Shown here: in pieces, positions 49,105 through 60,379 of the stretch | Layout of the letters: every line of letters starts with the position of its first letter | Numbering within the stretch: position 1 is the stretch's first letter | Source: Clostridiaceae bacterium | GTDB lineage: Bacteria; Bacillota_A; Clostridia; Clostridiales; Clostridiaceae | Length of the DNA stretch: 64,000 nt | Assembly: GCA_029256485.1 (NCBI GenBank) | Contig: JAQSXU010000012.1 | Location: forward strand, 1 to 64,000 | Direction of reading: 5' to 3' | Notes under the pieces: generated by a model | Databases searched by the model: none | What the model was told of the DNA's origin: nothing | What the model saw: the letters and a program-made list of their open reading frames with translations, nothing else | Translations under genes and position numbers: made by a program

Positions 49105-50123
49105 GAATTTATGACTTTGGTTGCAAAATCAGTGTTTACTATTTTAGAGAAGGCAGGTCTTTGAGGGATAAGGGATGAATTATAGGATTGAATTATGTCC
49201 ATTAATCTGTTTAAATCAGCTTCTTTTAAAACAGGTGTTTCAGCAAATGCATTAACTTCTCTGTAATTTTTAACTACCGAAACAATTATGTCTTCATCTA
49301 CACCTGGGAAAAATGATTTTATAGAAGCGGCAACTTCCTTATCGCTGTGGTTCTTTACCCAAATTTGACCTTCATATATAGCTTTGGTGAACTTTTCAAT
49401 TACAGTTGGATTTTTTGCAATATAGGATTTTGTTGCATAAAAGCAAGTATAAGGAATTACACCAGCTGATTTTCCTACGGAAGCCACAATATATCCAGAT
49501 TTATCTTTTTCCAGCATACTTCCTGTTGGTTCAAAGAGAGCAACATAATCACCAGTACCAGCTTTAAAAGCACCAGAAGTTGCAGTGTAATCTATATTTG
49601 TTATGATCTTTACGTCTTTATTAGGTTGAATGCCTTGATTTCTGAGAACATATTCTAAGCTCATTTCAGGAACTCCACCAGGTCTTCCTCCTATAATAGT
49701 TTTACCCTTAACATTTGCCCAACTAAAATTAGATTCAGATTTTCTTCCTACAAGGAAAGAACCATCAGTTTGGGTTAATTGAGCAAAAACTATAGGGTAG
49801 TCTTCTTTGTTTTGATTGTAAATGTAAATTACTTGCTCAGGTCCAGAAAAACCTATATCTGAGCTGCCGCTTATTACTTGCTGCATTGTCTTATCGGCGC
49901 CCTGTCCAGTACTCAAATCAATTTCTATTCCCTGTTCTTTAAAGAACCCTTCACTTATTGCCGCATACATTGGAGCATAAAACACAGAACGTGCAACTTC
50001 ATTAAGTTTTATTTTTACAGTACCGGTACTTGTATTAGTTTTTTTACTGCAACCTGAAAATAAAGTTATAATTAATAAAATAGAAACCAGAAGTGATAGT
50101 GGGGAAATAAATTTTTTATTCAT
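49098..50123 (-). CDS. SsuA/THI5-like ABC substrate-binding lipoprotein
   Basis: 341 aa. The lipoprotein signal has a lipobox (LFSGC, Cys about residue 25), then the NMT1/THI5/SsuA fold (VFYAPMYAAISEGFFKEQGI; DIGFSGPEQVI; GGRPGGVPEMSLEYVL). It should bind a sulfonate-, nitrate- or pyrimidine-like ligand. ATG 50123 has GGAGG six bases upstream. It is of the class that uses the ATPase and split permease at 34-35.5 kb, although 13.5 kb now separates them. Confidence 0.88.
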   Translation of the reverse strand: MNKKFISPLSLLVSILLIITLFSGCSKKTNTSTGTVKIKLNEVARSVFYAPMYAAISEGFFKEQGIEIDLSTGQGADKTMQQVISGSSDIGFSGPEQVIYIYNQNKEDYPIVFAQLTQTDGSFLVGRKSESNFSWANVKGKTIIGGRPGGVPEMSLEYVLRNQGIQPNKDVKIITNIDYTATSGAFKAGTGDYVALFEPTGSMLEKDKSGYIVASVGKSAGVIPYTCFYATKSYIAKNPTVIEKFTKAIYEGQIWVKNHSDKEVAASIKSFFPGVDEDIIVSVVKNYREVNAFAETPVLKEADLNRLMDIIQSYNSSLIPQRPAFSKIVNTDFATKVINSK

Positions 50124-50250
50124 GGAGACCTCCACCTCAATTTAATTTCTATTTATAATATGTAAAAAACATTAAACTTGTCACTGATGTAGAATATACA
50201 ATTATTTGTAGTATAATGTTTTTGTATGAGTGCAAAAACGGAGGGGTATC

Positions 50251-52086
50251 ATGATCAGAACTCTAAAAGCTAAGTTTTCTACAGTTTATCTTTTCCTGGT
50301 GGTGATAACATTAATTGTAGGTATTGTATCTGCAGTTAATGTATACAGCCTGGGGCAGTCAATTGACGGCCTTATGGTAGATAATTACAAGAGTATAAGT
50401 GTGGCTAATAAAATGCTGGAGGCTTTGGACAATGAAAATAGTTCTATTTTAACATACATAAATATAAGCAGAGATAAAGGAATTGAGGATTTCCATAATT
50501 ACAGCAGTGTATTTTTTAATGAGTTTTATATAGAATCTAATAATATTACTGAAAAAGGTGAAAAGGAACTGGTGGATGATATTCAGAAATCCTATATTAA
50601 TTATCTACAGTTGTTTTCAAAATTTCAGGAGATATCAGCAGATAAAAACAATACAGCTATGGTACAGTTTTATAATAAGGAAATAACATCAGAGTTTAAC
50701 CATTTAAGAGATCTTTTAAAAAAATTAATAGCTTTAAATGAAAAAAGCATGTTTAGCAGTAAGGATAAAGTAACCCATGATGCTCAAAATTCAATGTATG
50801 CTATACTGATATTAAGCGGAATTGGTATAGTCATAGGTTTTATTTTGTCATCCTATTCTTTAAAGAGATTTTTAAGTCCTTTGTATGCCTTAAGAGAAAA
50901 TATGAAGGCTGTCAAGGAAGGAAATATAAATCAGCAGACACACATTGAAACTCAGGATGAAATTGGGGAACTTTCAATGGAATTTAACAATATGACCAAA
51001 AGGCTGATCCAATTTGAACAAAGTACACTGGGAAGAGTTATAGCAGAAAAAAATAAATCCCTTGCAATAGTAAAAAGCATATCAGACCCTATAATAGTAC
51101 TGGACACAAATTACAAAGTACTGCTAATAAATAATGCTTTAGAAGAGTTATTTCAAACAAAAGAAGAACAGGTTTTAAACAAATATTTTTTAGAGGTAAT
51201 AACCAATGGGGAATTGTATGATTATATACAGAGCGCTTATAATTCTCACCATGAGGTGCCGGAAAATAAGATAATGTATTTTAAATTTAATGATAAAGAT
51301 TTTTATTTTAATGTAGTTGTTACAGTTTTAAAGGATTCGGAAAATAAGGCAGCTGGTATGGTGGTTTTATTTCAAAATATAACAGGTATAAAGCAGGTGG
51401 AAAAATTAAAGAGTGATTTTATAGCTACTGTTTCTCATGAGTTTAAAACTCCGTTAACTTCTTTAATGATGGGAACAAGTTTAATAAATGAAGAAAGTAT
51501 AGGAATCTTAAATGACCAGCAAAAGGATATTATCTCTGCAATTAAAGAGGACAGCGAAAAGCTGCTGAGCCTGGTAAATAATCTGCTGACCCTTTCAAAA
51601 ATTGAATCCAACAATTCAATATTTAATATTGAGCCTAATCCCATTAATGAAATTATTGAAGAAAGCATGAAAGGATTTATGGAGCAGGCAAAAACTTTGG
51701 GTGTGGAAATGAAGTTTAAATTAAACAATAGCCTGCCTAAGGTGAATGCTGATTATGAGAAAATAACCTGGGTTATAAATAATCTAATTTCCAATGCTTT
51801 GAAATTTACTAAACCAGGGAATTCAATTTTTATATCTGCTTTCAGAAATCATGATAGGATTTGTGTTTCTGTTAAGGATACGGGAACAGGCATACCAGAA
51901 GAATATAGAGAAAAAATATTTGATAAGTTTGTACAAGTAAAGGATAGTGATGCCTCTTCCAAGGGAACAGGGCTTGGATTAGCAATTGCCAAGGAAATAA
52001 TTGAAGCTCACGGCGGTGAAATTTGGTGTGAAAGCCAGCTGGGGGCAGGAAGTGAATTTGTATTTACCCTGCCGATGTCGGAATAG
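50251..52086 (+). CDS. Membrane sensor histidine kinase (HAMP-PAS-HisKA)
   Basis: 611 aa. Two transmembrane helices (residues about 10-30 and 180-200) flank a helical-bundle sensor. HAMP, PAS, HisKA with the phospho-accepting His (FIATVSHEFKTPLTSL) and an ATPase domain (NNLISNALKFTKPG; DTGTGIPEEYR; KGTGLGLAIAKEI) follow. ATG 50251 follows ACGGAGGGG. It is cotranscribed with the response regulator 27 bp on. The stimulus is unknown; the neighbouring kdp genes suggest, but do not prove, a K+/osmotic role. Confidence 0.92.
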   Translation: MIRTLKAKFSTVYLFLVVITLIVGIVSAVNVYSLGQSIDGLMVDNYKSISVANKMLEALDNENSSILTYINISRDKGIEDFHNYSSVFFNEFYIESNNITEKGEKELVDDIQKSYINYLQLFSKFQEISADKNNTAMVQFYNKEITSEFNHLRDLLKKLIALNEKSMFSSKDKVTHDAQNSMYAILILSGIGIVIGFILSSYSLKRFLSPLYALRENMKAVKEGNINQQTHIETQDEIGELSMEFNNMTKRLIQFEQSTLGRVIAEKNKSLAIVKSISDPIIVLDTNYKVLLINNALEELFQTKEEQVLNKYFLEVITNGELYDYIQSAYNSHHEVPENKIMYFKFNDKDFYFNVVVTVLKDSENKAAGMVVLFQNITGIKQVEKLKSDFIATVSHEFKTPLTSLMMGTSLINEESIGILNDQQKDIISAIKEDSEKLLSLVNNLLTLSKIESNNSIFNIEPNPINEIIEESMKGFMEQAKTLGVEMKFKLNNSLPKVNADYEKITWVINNLISNALKFTKPGNSIFISAFRNHDRICVSVKDTGTGIPEEYREKIFDKFVQVKDSDASSKGTGLGLAIAKEIIEAHGGEIWCESQLGAGSEFVFTLPMSE

Positions 52087-52113
52087 TATTATAATTTGGA
52101 GGAGACAAGAGTT

Positions 52114-52689
52114 ATGAAAAGAGTACTTGTGGTAGATGACACAAAAAACATAAAAAACCTGCTGACCACCTGTTTGACTGTAAATGGATATAGTGTATTG
52201 ACAGCCAGTAATGGTTTTGAAGCAATAGAAATATTAAAAACCAATAAAGTTCACCTGGTATTTTTAGATATAAAAATGCCTGAATTAAGTGGGACTGAAG
52301 TATTGAAAAGAATCAGGGGTATGGGAATAGATACTCCAGTTATAATTATGACAGCATTTGCCACTGTAAAAAATGCGGTGGAATGCACTAAGCTGGGAGC
52401 TGTTACCTATTTGCAAAAACCTTTTACTACTGATAAGGTGAAAAGTGTGCTGAAAGACATTGAACCTTATTTAGATGAAAATTCTTTAAGCATAGATAAA
52501 TATATTATGAAAGCAAAGGAGTTAATGAAGATAGGTGAACTAGATGAAGCTTTTGATATTCTGAAAAAAGCTTTATCCATAAACGTGAACAGTAAGACTG
52601 TATATGAACTGCTTGGGAAGGTTTATGAGCTTAGAGGGGATAATGCAGAAGCTGAAAGATTTAAAAATATCAGTAAATTGTTTAATTAA
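52114..52689 (+). CDS. Response regulator with TPR-like output domain
   Basis: 191 aa. The receiver domain has the acidic pocket (DD at 8-9), phospho-acceptor Asp52 (FLDIKMPE), Thr (IIMTAFA) and Lys (QKPF). The tail is not a DNA-binding domain but about two TPR helices (YIMKAKELMKIGELDEAFDI; VYELLGKVYELRGDNAEAER). Output is therefore probably by protein contact. ATG 52114 follows GGAGGAGAC. It pairs with the kinase upstream. Confidence 0.88.
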   Translation: MKRVLVVDDTKNIKNLLTTCLTVNGYSVLTASNGFEAIEILKTNKVHLVFLDIKMPELSGTEVLKRIRGMGIDTPVIIMTAFATVKNAVECTKLGAVTYLQKPFTTDKVKSVLKDIEPYLDENSLSIDKYIMKAKELMKIGELDEAFDILKKALSINVNSKTVYELLGKVYELRGDNAEAERFKNISKLFN

Positions 52690-52778
52690 ACTTAAGCTTA
52701 AAAAACTGTGTGTTTATTTATAAAAAATATATAATTAATAAGTTTAGAGTTCATAAAAAAATATGAACATAAAAATGG

Positions 52779-52813
52779 CGGTGAATAGGCATACTATAAT
52801 CACCGTTTTTTTT
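52779..52813 (+). terminator. Terminator after the two-component genes
   Basis: cggtga (52779-52784) pairs with tcaccg (52800-52805), continued by atag/ctat after a two-base bulge, and is followed by T8. Confidence 0.85.
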
Positions 52814-52937
52814 ATGCTGCTTTTAACATTATGCTTAAATACTGCTAACTTAAATATTGCGGAAGATAATAAGTTATGCAATCAATTACATGGCTTTAAT
52901 TAAGGTTTTTTGAAGAATAAAGTTATGGATAGTAAAA

Positions 52938-52966
52938 TTGTTTATTTATATCCAGGGGTATATTAT
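52938..52966 (+). promoter_or_regulatory. Putative kdp promoter
   Basis: TTGTTT (52938-52943), a 17-nt spacer and TATTAT (52961-52966) lie about 70 bp before kdpF. The rest of the 340-bp gap (52690-53031) holds the terminator above and AT-rich DNA with the small palindrome ttatgcataa (52970-52979). No c-di-AMP riboswitch core was recognised. Confidence 0.5.
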
Positions 52967-53031
52967 ATGTTATGCATAAGGATAATAACATTAATGTGAT
53001 TTTAAATTAATAGATATTGAGGTGAGACATC

Positions 53032-53109
53032 ATGATATTTTTAAGTATGGTTTTTTTAGCAGTGATAATTTATTTGTTTTATGCTCTGTTAGAGCCGGAA
53101 AAATTTTAG
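53032..53109 (+). CDS. kdpF: KdpF, small subunit of the K+ pump
   Basis: A 25-aa hydrophobic peptide (MIFLSMVFLAVIIYLFYALL plus EPEKF). One transmembrane helix and the tyrosine/leucine-rich C-terminal ALLEPEKF fit KdpF, the lipid-like stabiliser of KdpABC. TTGAGGTGA lies upstream. It is 29 bp before kdpA. Confidence 0.9.
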   Translation: MIFLSMVFLAVIIYLFYALLEPEKF

Positions 53110-53138
53110 TGAATTAGAGTAACTTAGGAGGATTTTAT

Positions 53139-54818
53139 ATGTCTTATTTGGAATTGGCAATAATTATTTTAATTGTAATAGCAGTAACTAAGCCGCTGGG
53201 AACCTATCTTTATAAAATAGCAGGATGTGATGATTTATCAAAAAAAGGATTATTTAATTCTATTGATAACTTTATATATAGAGCTATAGGTGTTGATAAA
53301 GTATCAGTAATGGACTGGAGGGAATATTCAAAGGCTTTTTTTATAACAAACATTATTATGATATCAGCAGCTTTTATTATTTTAATTGTACAGGCTTTGC
53401 TGCCTTTTAATCCAACGGGTGCTCAGGGAATGAATTTGGCACTGGCTTTTAACACTGCAGTAAGCTTTATGACAAATACAAATATGCAGCATTATGCTGG
53501 AGAAAACGGAATAACATTTTTATCTCAAATGCTGGTTGTTGTATTTTTGATGTTTGCTTCAGCAGCTTCTGGTATAGCCACAGCTTTTGCAATAATGCGA
53601 GGCATTGCGCAGAAGAGAGATGACCTTGGTAACTTTTATGTGGATTTTACGAGAATAATCACAAGACTGCTGCTGCCTTTTTCAATAGTAATAACTTTGA
53701 TTTTGGTTTCTCAAGGTGTACCTGAAAGTTTCAGTGCAGTGCAAAAAGCCAGCACGCTGCAGGGAGGAATACAAACCATAATAACTGGACCAGTAGCTGT
53801 ATTGGAATCTATAAAGCATGTTGGAACAAATGGCGGAGGGTTTTTTGCAGCTAATTCAGCTCATCCTTTTGAAAACCCAAATCCATTTACAAATTTAATA
53901 GAAATTTTATCCATGATGATGATACCTGCAGCTTTAGTTTATACCTTTGGTCTTATGGCAGGCAATAGGAAACATTCAAAAGTGCTGTACATTTCCCTTA
54001 TGGTTATTTTTATAGGTTTAACTTCAGCGGGAATCTATTCTGAAACACATGCTGGAAAGCCATATACACAGGTATCTATAAATAACTCTCTAGGAAATAT
54101 GGAAGGAAAAGAAACCAGGTTTGGTGCAGGAGATTCTGCAATTTTTGCAGGGGTGACTACAGCTTTTACCACAGGCTCAGTAAACTCTATGCATGATTCT
54201 TACACTCCATTAGGTGGAGGAGTACCATTAACATTTATGATGCTTAACACTGTATTTGGAGGAGAGGGGGCAGGTCTTCAGAATATAATACTTTATGCCA
54301 TATTAACAGTTTTCATAACAGGCCTGATGGTAGGCAGAACACCAGAATATTTAGGAAATAAGATTGAAACTAAAGAAATAAAGCTTGCTGCTTTATCTAT
54401 ACTTATTCATCCTTTATTAATATTATTTGCATCTGCCATAACAATAGTTTCCGGTAAGGCTGTTGGTTATATTACGAATCCTGGCTTTCACGGGCTTACT
54501 CAGATGATTTATGAATTCACTTCAGCTGCTGCAAATAATGGCTCGGAATTTGCAGGATTTGCCGGAAATACGGCTTATATGAATTTGCTCACAGGTATAC
54601 TAATGTTTATTGGAAGATATGTAACTATAATGTTGCTTATAGCTATAGCTGGTTCTATGGCTAAGAAGACTAAGCTGGAGCCATCCCCAGGAACATTTAG
54701 AACGGACAATGCTCTTTTTGGAGTATTATTTGTTTCAGTTATTATGATAGTTGGAGCGTTAACTTTTTTCCCAGCTTTAATTCTTGGACCAATATCGGAA
54801 TTTCTAAGCTTAGTTTAA
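53139..54818 (+). CDS. kdpA: K+-transporting ATPase subunit A
   Basis: 559 aa, a K+-channel-like subunit with about ten helices and the four selectivity-filter loops ([51 protein letters not shown]). It selects K+ and passes it to KdpB. TTAGGAGG precedes the start. Confidence 0.97.
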   Translation: MSYLELAIIILIVIAVTKPLGTYLYKIAGCDDLSKKGLFNSIDNFIYRAIGVDKVSVMDWREYSKAFFITNIIMISAAFIILIVQALLPFNPTGAQGMNLALAFNTAVSFMTNTNMQHYAGENGITFLSQMLVVVFLMFASAASGIATAFAIMRGIAQKRDDLGNFYVDFTRIITRLLLPFSIVITLILVSQGVPESFSAVQKASTLQGGIQTIITGPVAVLESIKHVGTNGGGFFAANSAHPFENPNPFTNLIEILSMMMIPAALVYTFGLMAGNRKHSKVLYISLMVIFIGLTSAGIYSETHAGKPYTQVSINNSLGNMEGKETRFGAGDSAIFAGVTTAFTTGSVNSMHDSYTPLGGGVPLTFMMLNTVFGGEGAGLQNIILYAILTVFITGLMVGRTPEYLGNKIETKEIKLAALSILIHPLLILFASAITIVSGKAVGYITNPGFHGLTQMIYEFTSAAANNGSEFAGFAGNTAYMNLLTGILMFIGRYVTIMLLIAIAGSMAKKTKLEPSPGTFRTDNALFGVLFVSVIMIVGALTFFPALILGPISEFLSLV

Positions 54819-54831
54819 GGAGGGGGATACT

Positions 54832-56841
54832 ATGAATAAAGCCATAATAAAGAATGCAGTAATAAATTCATTTAAAAAATTGAATCCTAAATCTATGATT
54901 AAAAACCCTATTATGTTTATTGTTGAACTAGGTGCGGCACTTACACTGCTGGTAACTATTTTTCCAAAAACATTTAAATCTACTCAAAGTTTTGGTTACA
55001 ATTTAACCATAACCTTGGTGCTGTTTATAACAGTGATTTTTGCTAATTTTGCAGAGGCAATAGCAGAGGGAAGAGGAAAGGCACAAGCTGATACTCTAAA
55101 GAAAACTAAAAAGGAAACAGAGGCAAAGCTTATAGATAAAAGCGGGAATATTAAAATTATAAGCTCCTCTGATCTTAAAAAGGGTGATGTAGTCCAAGTT
55201 TCTGCAGGAGAAATTATACCCAGCGATGGTGAGATAATAGAAGGTATTGCATCTGTAGATGAATCTGCTATTACTGGAGAGTCAGCTCCTGTAATTAAAG
55301 AGGCTGCCGGAGACTTCAGTTCGGTTACAGGTGGAACAAAGGTTATCACCAATAGCTTGAAAATAAGAATATCCGTAAGTGCTGGTGAATCATTTCTAGA
55401 TAAAATGATAAGCCTTGTTGAAGGAGCTGCAAGACAAAAGACACCCAATGAACTGGCACTAAGTACTCTTTTAATCAGTTTAACTATTATCTTTGTGGTG
55501 GTTGTTTGGACGATTATTCCCATAGCAGGCTTTGTAAAAATAAATATAGATATAGCTACTCTTATAGCGCTTTTGGTTTGTTTAATACCTACCACTATAG
55601 GCGGACTTTTATCAGCTATTGGCATTGCTGGAATGGATAGAGTGACAAAGTTTAATGTTATTGCCATGTCAGGCCGTGCAGTAGAAGTAACAGGTGATAT
55701 AAGCGCTATGCTTTTAGATAAAACAGGAACCATTACCTTTGGCAACAGAATGGCAGATGAATTTGTACCTGTAGGAGGACATACTTCACAAGAAGTAACA
55801 TATTATGCCCTTCTCTCTTCTTTAAAGGATAATACACCTGAAGGACGTTCTGTTGCAGAGCTAGCACATAAGCAGGGAGTAAAGGCTGAAGATGGAATAG
55901 AAGAAGATGCCCAGGTCATAGATTTTACAGCTGAAACAAGAATGAGCGGCATGAATTTTAAAAATGGCTTAGCAGTTAGAAAGGGAGCTTCAGCTTCTGT
56001 TATTGAATACGTAAATGCAAATCATGGCATTATTCCAACTGATTTAAACAGTGAGGTAGAGAGAATATCAAAATTAGGAGGAACTCCTTTAGTAGTAGTT
56101 AAAGAAAATGAAATAATGGGAGTTATTTACTTAAAAGATATAATTAAGCCTGGAATGCAGGAAAGATTTAAGCAGCTAAGGGCTATGGGAATAAAAACTA
56201 TAATGGTAACTGGAGATAATCCTCTAACAGCACAAACCATAGCAAGAGAAGCAGGAGTAGATGATTTTATAGCACAGGCAAAACCGGAAGATAAAATAAC
56301 AGCCATAAAAAATGAGCAGGCCCAGGGAAGACTTGTGGCCATGACAGGAGATGGAACAAATGATGCTCCTGCACTTGCTCAAGCAGATGTTGGGCTTGCT
56401 ATGAACAGCGGAACAATGGCTGCCAAGGAAGCTGCCAATATGATAGATTTGGATTCCGATCCTACAAAGATTATAGAGGTAGTTGAAATAGGAAAACAGC
56501 TTCTTATGACAAGAGGCTCTCTTACAACCTTCAGCATAGCAAATGATGTTGCAAAGTACTTTGCAATACTTCCTGCTATTATGTCAGCTACTCTGCCATC
56601 TATAGGTGTATTAAATATAATGAGGCTGTCATCTTCAAATAGTGCAATACTTTCAGCGTTAATTTTTAATGCAGTTGTAATACCAGCATTAATACCGATT
56701 GCAATGAGAGGAATTAAATATAAGCCAGCATCTGCAAACGCAATACTTACAAGGAATATGCTGGTATATGGAGTTGGGGGAGTCATAACCCCATTTATAG
56801 GTATTAAGATAATAGATATTATAGTGAGTTTATTTATTTAG
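54832..56841 (+). CDS. kdpB: K+-transporting ATPase subunit B
   Basis: A 669-aa P-type ATPase. It has the TGES loop (ITGESAP), phosphorylated Asp ([12 protein letters not shown]), nucleotide-domain motifs and hinge ([11 protein letters not shown]). It supplies the energy for K+ uptake by KdpFABC. Normal length; GGAGGGG upstream; 13 bp after kdpA. A 99-bp palindromic repeat begins five bases after its stop. Confidence 0.97.
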   Translation: MNKAIIKNAVINSFKKLNPKSMIKNPIMFIVELGAALTLLVTIFPKTFKSTQSFGYNLTITLVLFITVIFANFAEAIAEGRGKAQADTLKKTKKETEAKLIDKSGNIKIISSSDLKKGDVVQVSAGEIIPSDGEIIEGIASVDESAITGESAPVIKEAAGDFSSVTGGTKVITNSLKIRISVSAGESFLDKMISLVEGAARQKTPNELALSTLLISLTIIFVVVVWTIIPIAGFVKINIDIATLIALLVCLIPTTIGGLLSAIGIAGMDRVTKFNVIAMSGRAVEVTGDISAMLLDKTGTITFGNRMADEFVPVGGHTSQEVTYYALLSSLKDNTPEGRSVAELAHKQGVKAEDGIEEDAQVIDFTAETRMSGMNFKNGLAVRKGASASVIEYVNANHGIIPTDLNSEVERISKLGGTPLVVVKENEIMGVIYLKDIIKPGMQERFKQLRAMGIKTIMVTGDNPLTAQTIAREAGVDDFIAQAKPEDKITAIKNEQAQGRLVAMTGDGTNDAPALAQADVGLAMNSGTMAAKEAANMIDLDSDPTKIIEVVEIGKQLLMTRGSLTTFSIANDVAKYFAILPAIMSATLPSIGVLNIMRLSSSNSAILSALIFNAVVIPALIPIAMRGIKYKPASANAILTRNMLVYGVGGVITPFIGIKIIDIIVSLFI

Positions 56842-56845
56842 CTTT

Positions 56846-56944
56846 AGATAAACAACTTCAACTATTAATTTATACATGTCCAAAAACTGTTGGGGATTCA
56901 GTGCTTTGAGACATGTATGAATTAAGTTTCAGTATTGTTTATCT
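56846..56944. repeat. 99-bp palindromic repeat, copy A (kdpB-kdpC gap)
   Basis: It starts AGATAAACAACTTCAACTA and ends CAGTATTGTTTATCT. The inner arms ATTTATACATGTC and GACATGTATGAAT pair. Same length and termini as copies at 57533, 63138 and 63238. It fills the gap between kdpB and kdpC and would form a long hairpin in the mRNA. Confidence 0.88.
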
Positions 56945-56973
56945 ATTGTATAAATTGAAAAGAGGGAATATAT

Positions 56974-57534
56974 ATGAATGAAGTTAAACGAGGTCTAAGG
57001 CTTACTTTAATTTTTGTTATAATACTTGGTGTAATATATCCACTTGTGATGACTGGAATTTCAAATTTGATTTTCCCTAAACAAGCAAAAGGAAGTTTGG
57101 TATATAATAAAAATGAGATTATAGGTTCTTCATTAATTGGTCAAAATTTTACTGATGATAAATGGTTTCAGGGAAGACCTTCAGCTGTGCAGTATGATGC
57201 TTCTAAATCAGGAGGTACTAACCTTGCCATGTCAAATCCAGAATTTAGAAAGGCTTTAGATAAAAATGTGCAGAATTTCTTAAGAAAGAATCCCACTGTT
57301 AAGAAAGAGGATATTCCTGCAGATATTATAACGGCTTCTGCTTCAGGGTTAGATCCAGAAATATCTGTGGCTTCAGCAAAGCTTCAGGCAGAAAGAGTGG
57401 CTAAGGCAAATGGAATGTCTGTGGATGAGGTAAATAAATTAATAGACAGCAATAAGAGCAGAAAATTTTTAGGATTATTTGGACAGGAAACAGTTAATGT
57501 GTTAACACTGAACCTGAATCTTTTAAATAAATAG
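56974..57534 (+). CDS. kdpC: K+-transporting ATPase subunit C
   Basis: 186 aa. One N-terminal helix (LIFVIILGVIYPLVMTGISN) precedes an extracytoplasmic domain with WFQGRPSA, SGGTNLAMSNP, ITASASGLDPEIS and AKANGMSVDEVNKLID. It is the auxiliary subunit of KdpFABC. AGAGGGA upstream. It is set apart from kdpB by repeat copy A, and copy B overlaps its stop codon. Confidence 0.96.
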   Translation: MNEVKRGLRLTLIFVIILGVIYPLVMTGISNLIFPKQAKGSLVYNKNEIIGSSLIGQNFTDDKWFQGRPSAVQYDASKSGGTNLAMSNPEFRKALDKNVQNFLRKNPTVKKEDIPADIITASASGLDPEISVASAKLQAERVAKANGMSVDEVNKLIDSNKSRKFLGLFGQETVNVLTLNLNLLNK

Positions 57535-57631
57535 ATAAACAACTTCAGCTAGGATTTAAACTTGCCTGAAAACTCGTTGAAGACTCGAGATTTTCAAACA
57601 AGTTTAAATCAAGCTTTCGTATTGTTTATCT
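57533..57631. repeat. 99-bp palindromic repeat, copy B (kdpC-kdpD gap)
   Basis: It starts AGATAAACAACTTCAGCTA inside the kdpC stop codon and ends TCGTATTGTTTATCT. Arms GATTTAAACTTG and CAAGTTTAAATC pair perfectly. Its inner sequence differs from copy A but keeps the pairing. Confidence 0.88.
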
Positions 57632-57648
57632 TTGATTAGAGGTGTGCT

Positions 57649-58773
57649 ATGACTAGTAAGTCACCGGATCAATTTTTAAAGGAAATTGAAAGAGCCAGCA
57701 AGGGCAGATTGAAGGTATATATAGGTGCCGCTCCAGGAGTAGGGAAAACCTATCAAATGCTTAGGGACGCGCATGAAATGAAGGAGAACGGTATAGATAT
57801 AGTCATAGGTTTGGTTGAAACCTATGGAAGAAAAGGAACAATAGATCAGATAGGAAATCTTGAGATTGTACCTATGAAAGAAGTAGCGTATAAGGATGTT
57901 GTTCTTAAAGAAATGGACCTGGAGTCTATACTAAAAAGAAAACCCCAAATTGTAATTGTGGATGAACTAGCTCACACAAATGTGCCTTCCAGCAAAAATC
58001 AAAAGCGATACCAGGATGTTCTCGAAATTATAGACAATGGTATAAGTGTCATGACTGCCGTAAATATACAGCATTTTGAGAGCTTAAATGATTATGTAAA
58101 TAGGATGACTGGGGTAAAGGTAAGAGAAACAATTCCAGATACCATAATGGATTTTGCTGATGAAGTTGAAGTTATTGATATTTCCATAGATGCCCTGAGA
58201 GAAAGACTGAGACAGGGGAAGATATACAGCAGGGACAAAGTGGAAACTGCTTTAAATAATTTTTTTAGGGTAGGAAATCTCACTGCATTAAGGGAATTAA
58301 CTTTAAGAGAAGTGGCTAATGAAGTTGATGAGCACCTTATGGAATACAAGAATGAAAAAAGCGTTGAAGGACTTATTGGAGCTCAGGAAAAAATTCTAGT
58401 CTGCGTGAATTTAAATTTTAATGCAGAATATCTTATAAGGCGCGGCTACAGACTGTCAAAAATGTTGAAGGCTCCACTTTTTATTTTAAATATAAAGAGT
58501 GAGAAATATACTACGGATAGAGAAGCACTTAAAAAATTAGATGATTTAAGTGCATTGTGCATGAAACTTGGAGCTGAATTTAAGGTTTCAGCTGCAGCAG
58601 ATCCCGCAGAGACCATTATTGAATTTGCCAAAGAAAATGGTATAACTCAGGTAATAATAGGTCAGTCTGCAAGAACCAGAACTCATGAAATTTTAAAGGG
58701 ATCAATTGTGAGAAAAATAATGAGAGGAACAAAATATGTGGATGTACTGGTAGTTGCGGATCCCAGAACCTAA
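57649..58773 (+). CDS. kdpD: KdpD N-terminal domains only (no kinase)
   Basis: 374 aa. It has the KdpD domain with Walker A (GAAPGVGKT) and DELAHTN, then a universal-stress-protein domain (ILVCVNLNFNAEYLIRRGYR ... IIGQSARTR). The four helices, GAF and histidine-kinase parts of full KdpD (about 900 aa) are absent and the ORF ends naturally. Short KdpDs are known next to kdp genes in other Firmicutes; the USP part can bind c-di-AMP in staphylococcal KdpD. It cannot phosphorylate a response regulator. Confidence 0.9.
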   Translation: MTSKSPDQFLKEIERASKGRLKVYIGAAPGVGKTYQMLRDAHEMKENGIDIVIGLVETYGRKGTIDQIGNLEIVPMKEVAYKDVVLKEMDLESILKRKPQIVIVDELAHTNVPSSKNQKRYQDVLEIIDNGISVMTAVNIQHFESLNDYVNRMTGVKVRETIPDTIMDFADEVEVIDISIDALRERLRQGKIYSRDKVETALNNFFRVGNLTALRELTLREVANEVDEHLMEYKNEKSVEGLIGAQEKILVCVNLNFNAEYLIRRGYRLSKMLKAPLFILNIKSEKYTTDREALKKLDDLSALCMKLGAEFKVSAAADPAETIIEFAKENGITQVIIGQSARTRTHEILKGSIVRKIMRGTKYVDVLVVADPRT

Positions 58774-58814
58774 GTTTGTAACCCATTTATTGAGTTTTTG
58801 TCATTAAATTACTT

Positions 58815-58850
58815 ACCCCTGGTCTGGGTTGTTCTGCCCAGATCAGGGGT
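58815..58850. terminator. Strong hairpin between kdpD and the P450 gene
   Basis: acccctggtctggg (58815-58828) pairs with cccagatcaggggt (58837-58850) through 14 bp, one G-U. The downstream tail is not T-rich, so termination strength is uncertain. Confidence 0.6.
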
Positions 58851-58858
58851 CATGCATC

Positions 58859-60160
<1,302 letters not shown>

Positions 60161-60379
60161 TTATGGAATTGGCATATACTTTATTTATTATCTTGTTTTA
60201 CATTTCCCAACATACAGATGTATTATTCTAAGTACATATTTTATTTAACAATGACCATCATATTAAATCTTCTTACCTTCTTGTTTCTTCATATAATCTT
60301 CATATGATTTTATTATTATGTATACAGCAGTATTTACATAAACCATCTCCATTATATTTGGAGACAAAGGAGGAAGGGT

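Noticed and set aside
52814..53031. c-di-AMP (ydaO) riboswitch upstream of kdp
   Set aside because: Looked for because such switches control K+ transport in clostridia, but no conserved core sequence or pairing was recognised.
54996..55745. 249-codon ORF opposite kdpB
   Set aside because: It is an antisense shadow of a highly conserved gene; no ribosome site or domain.
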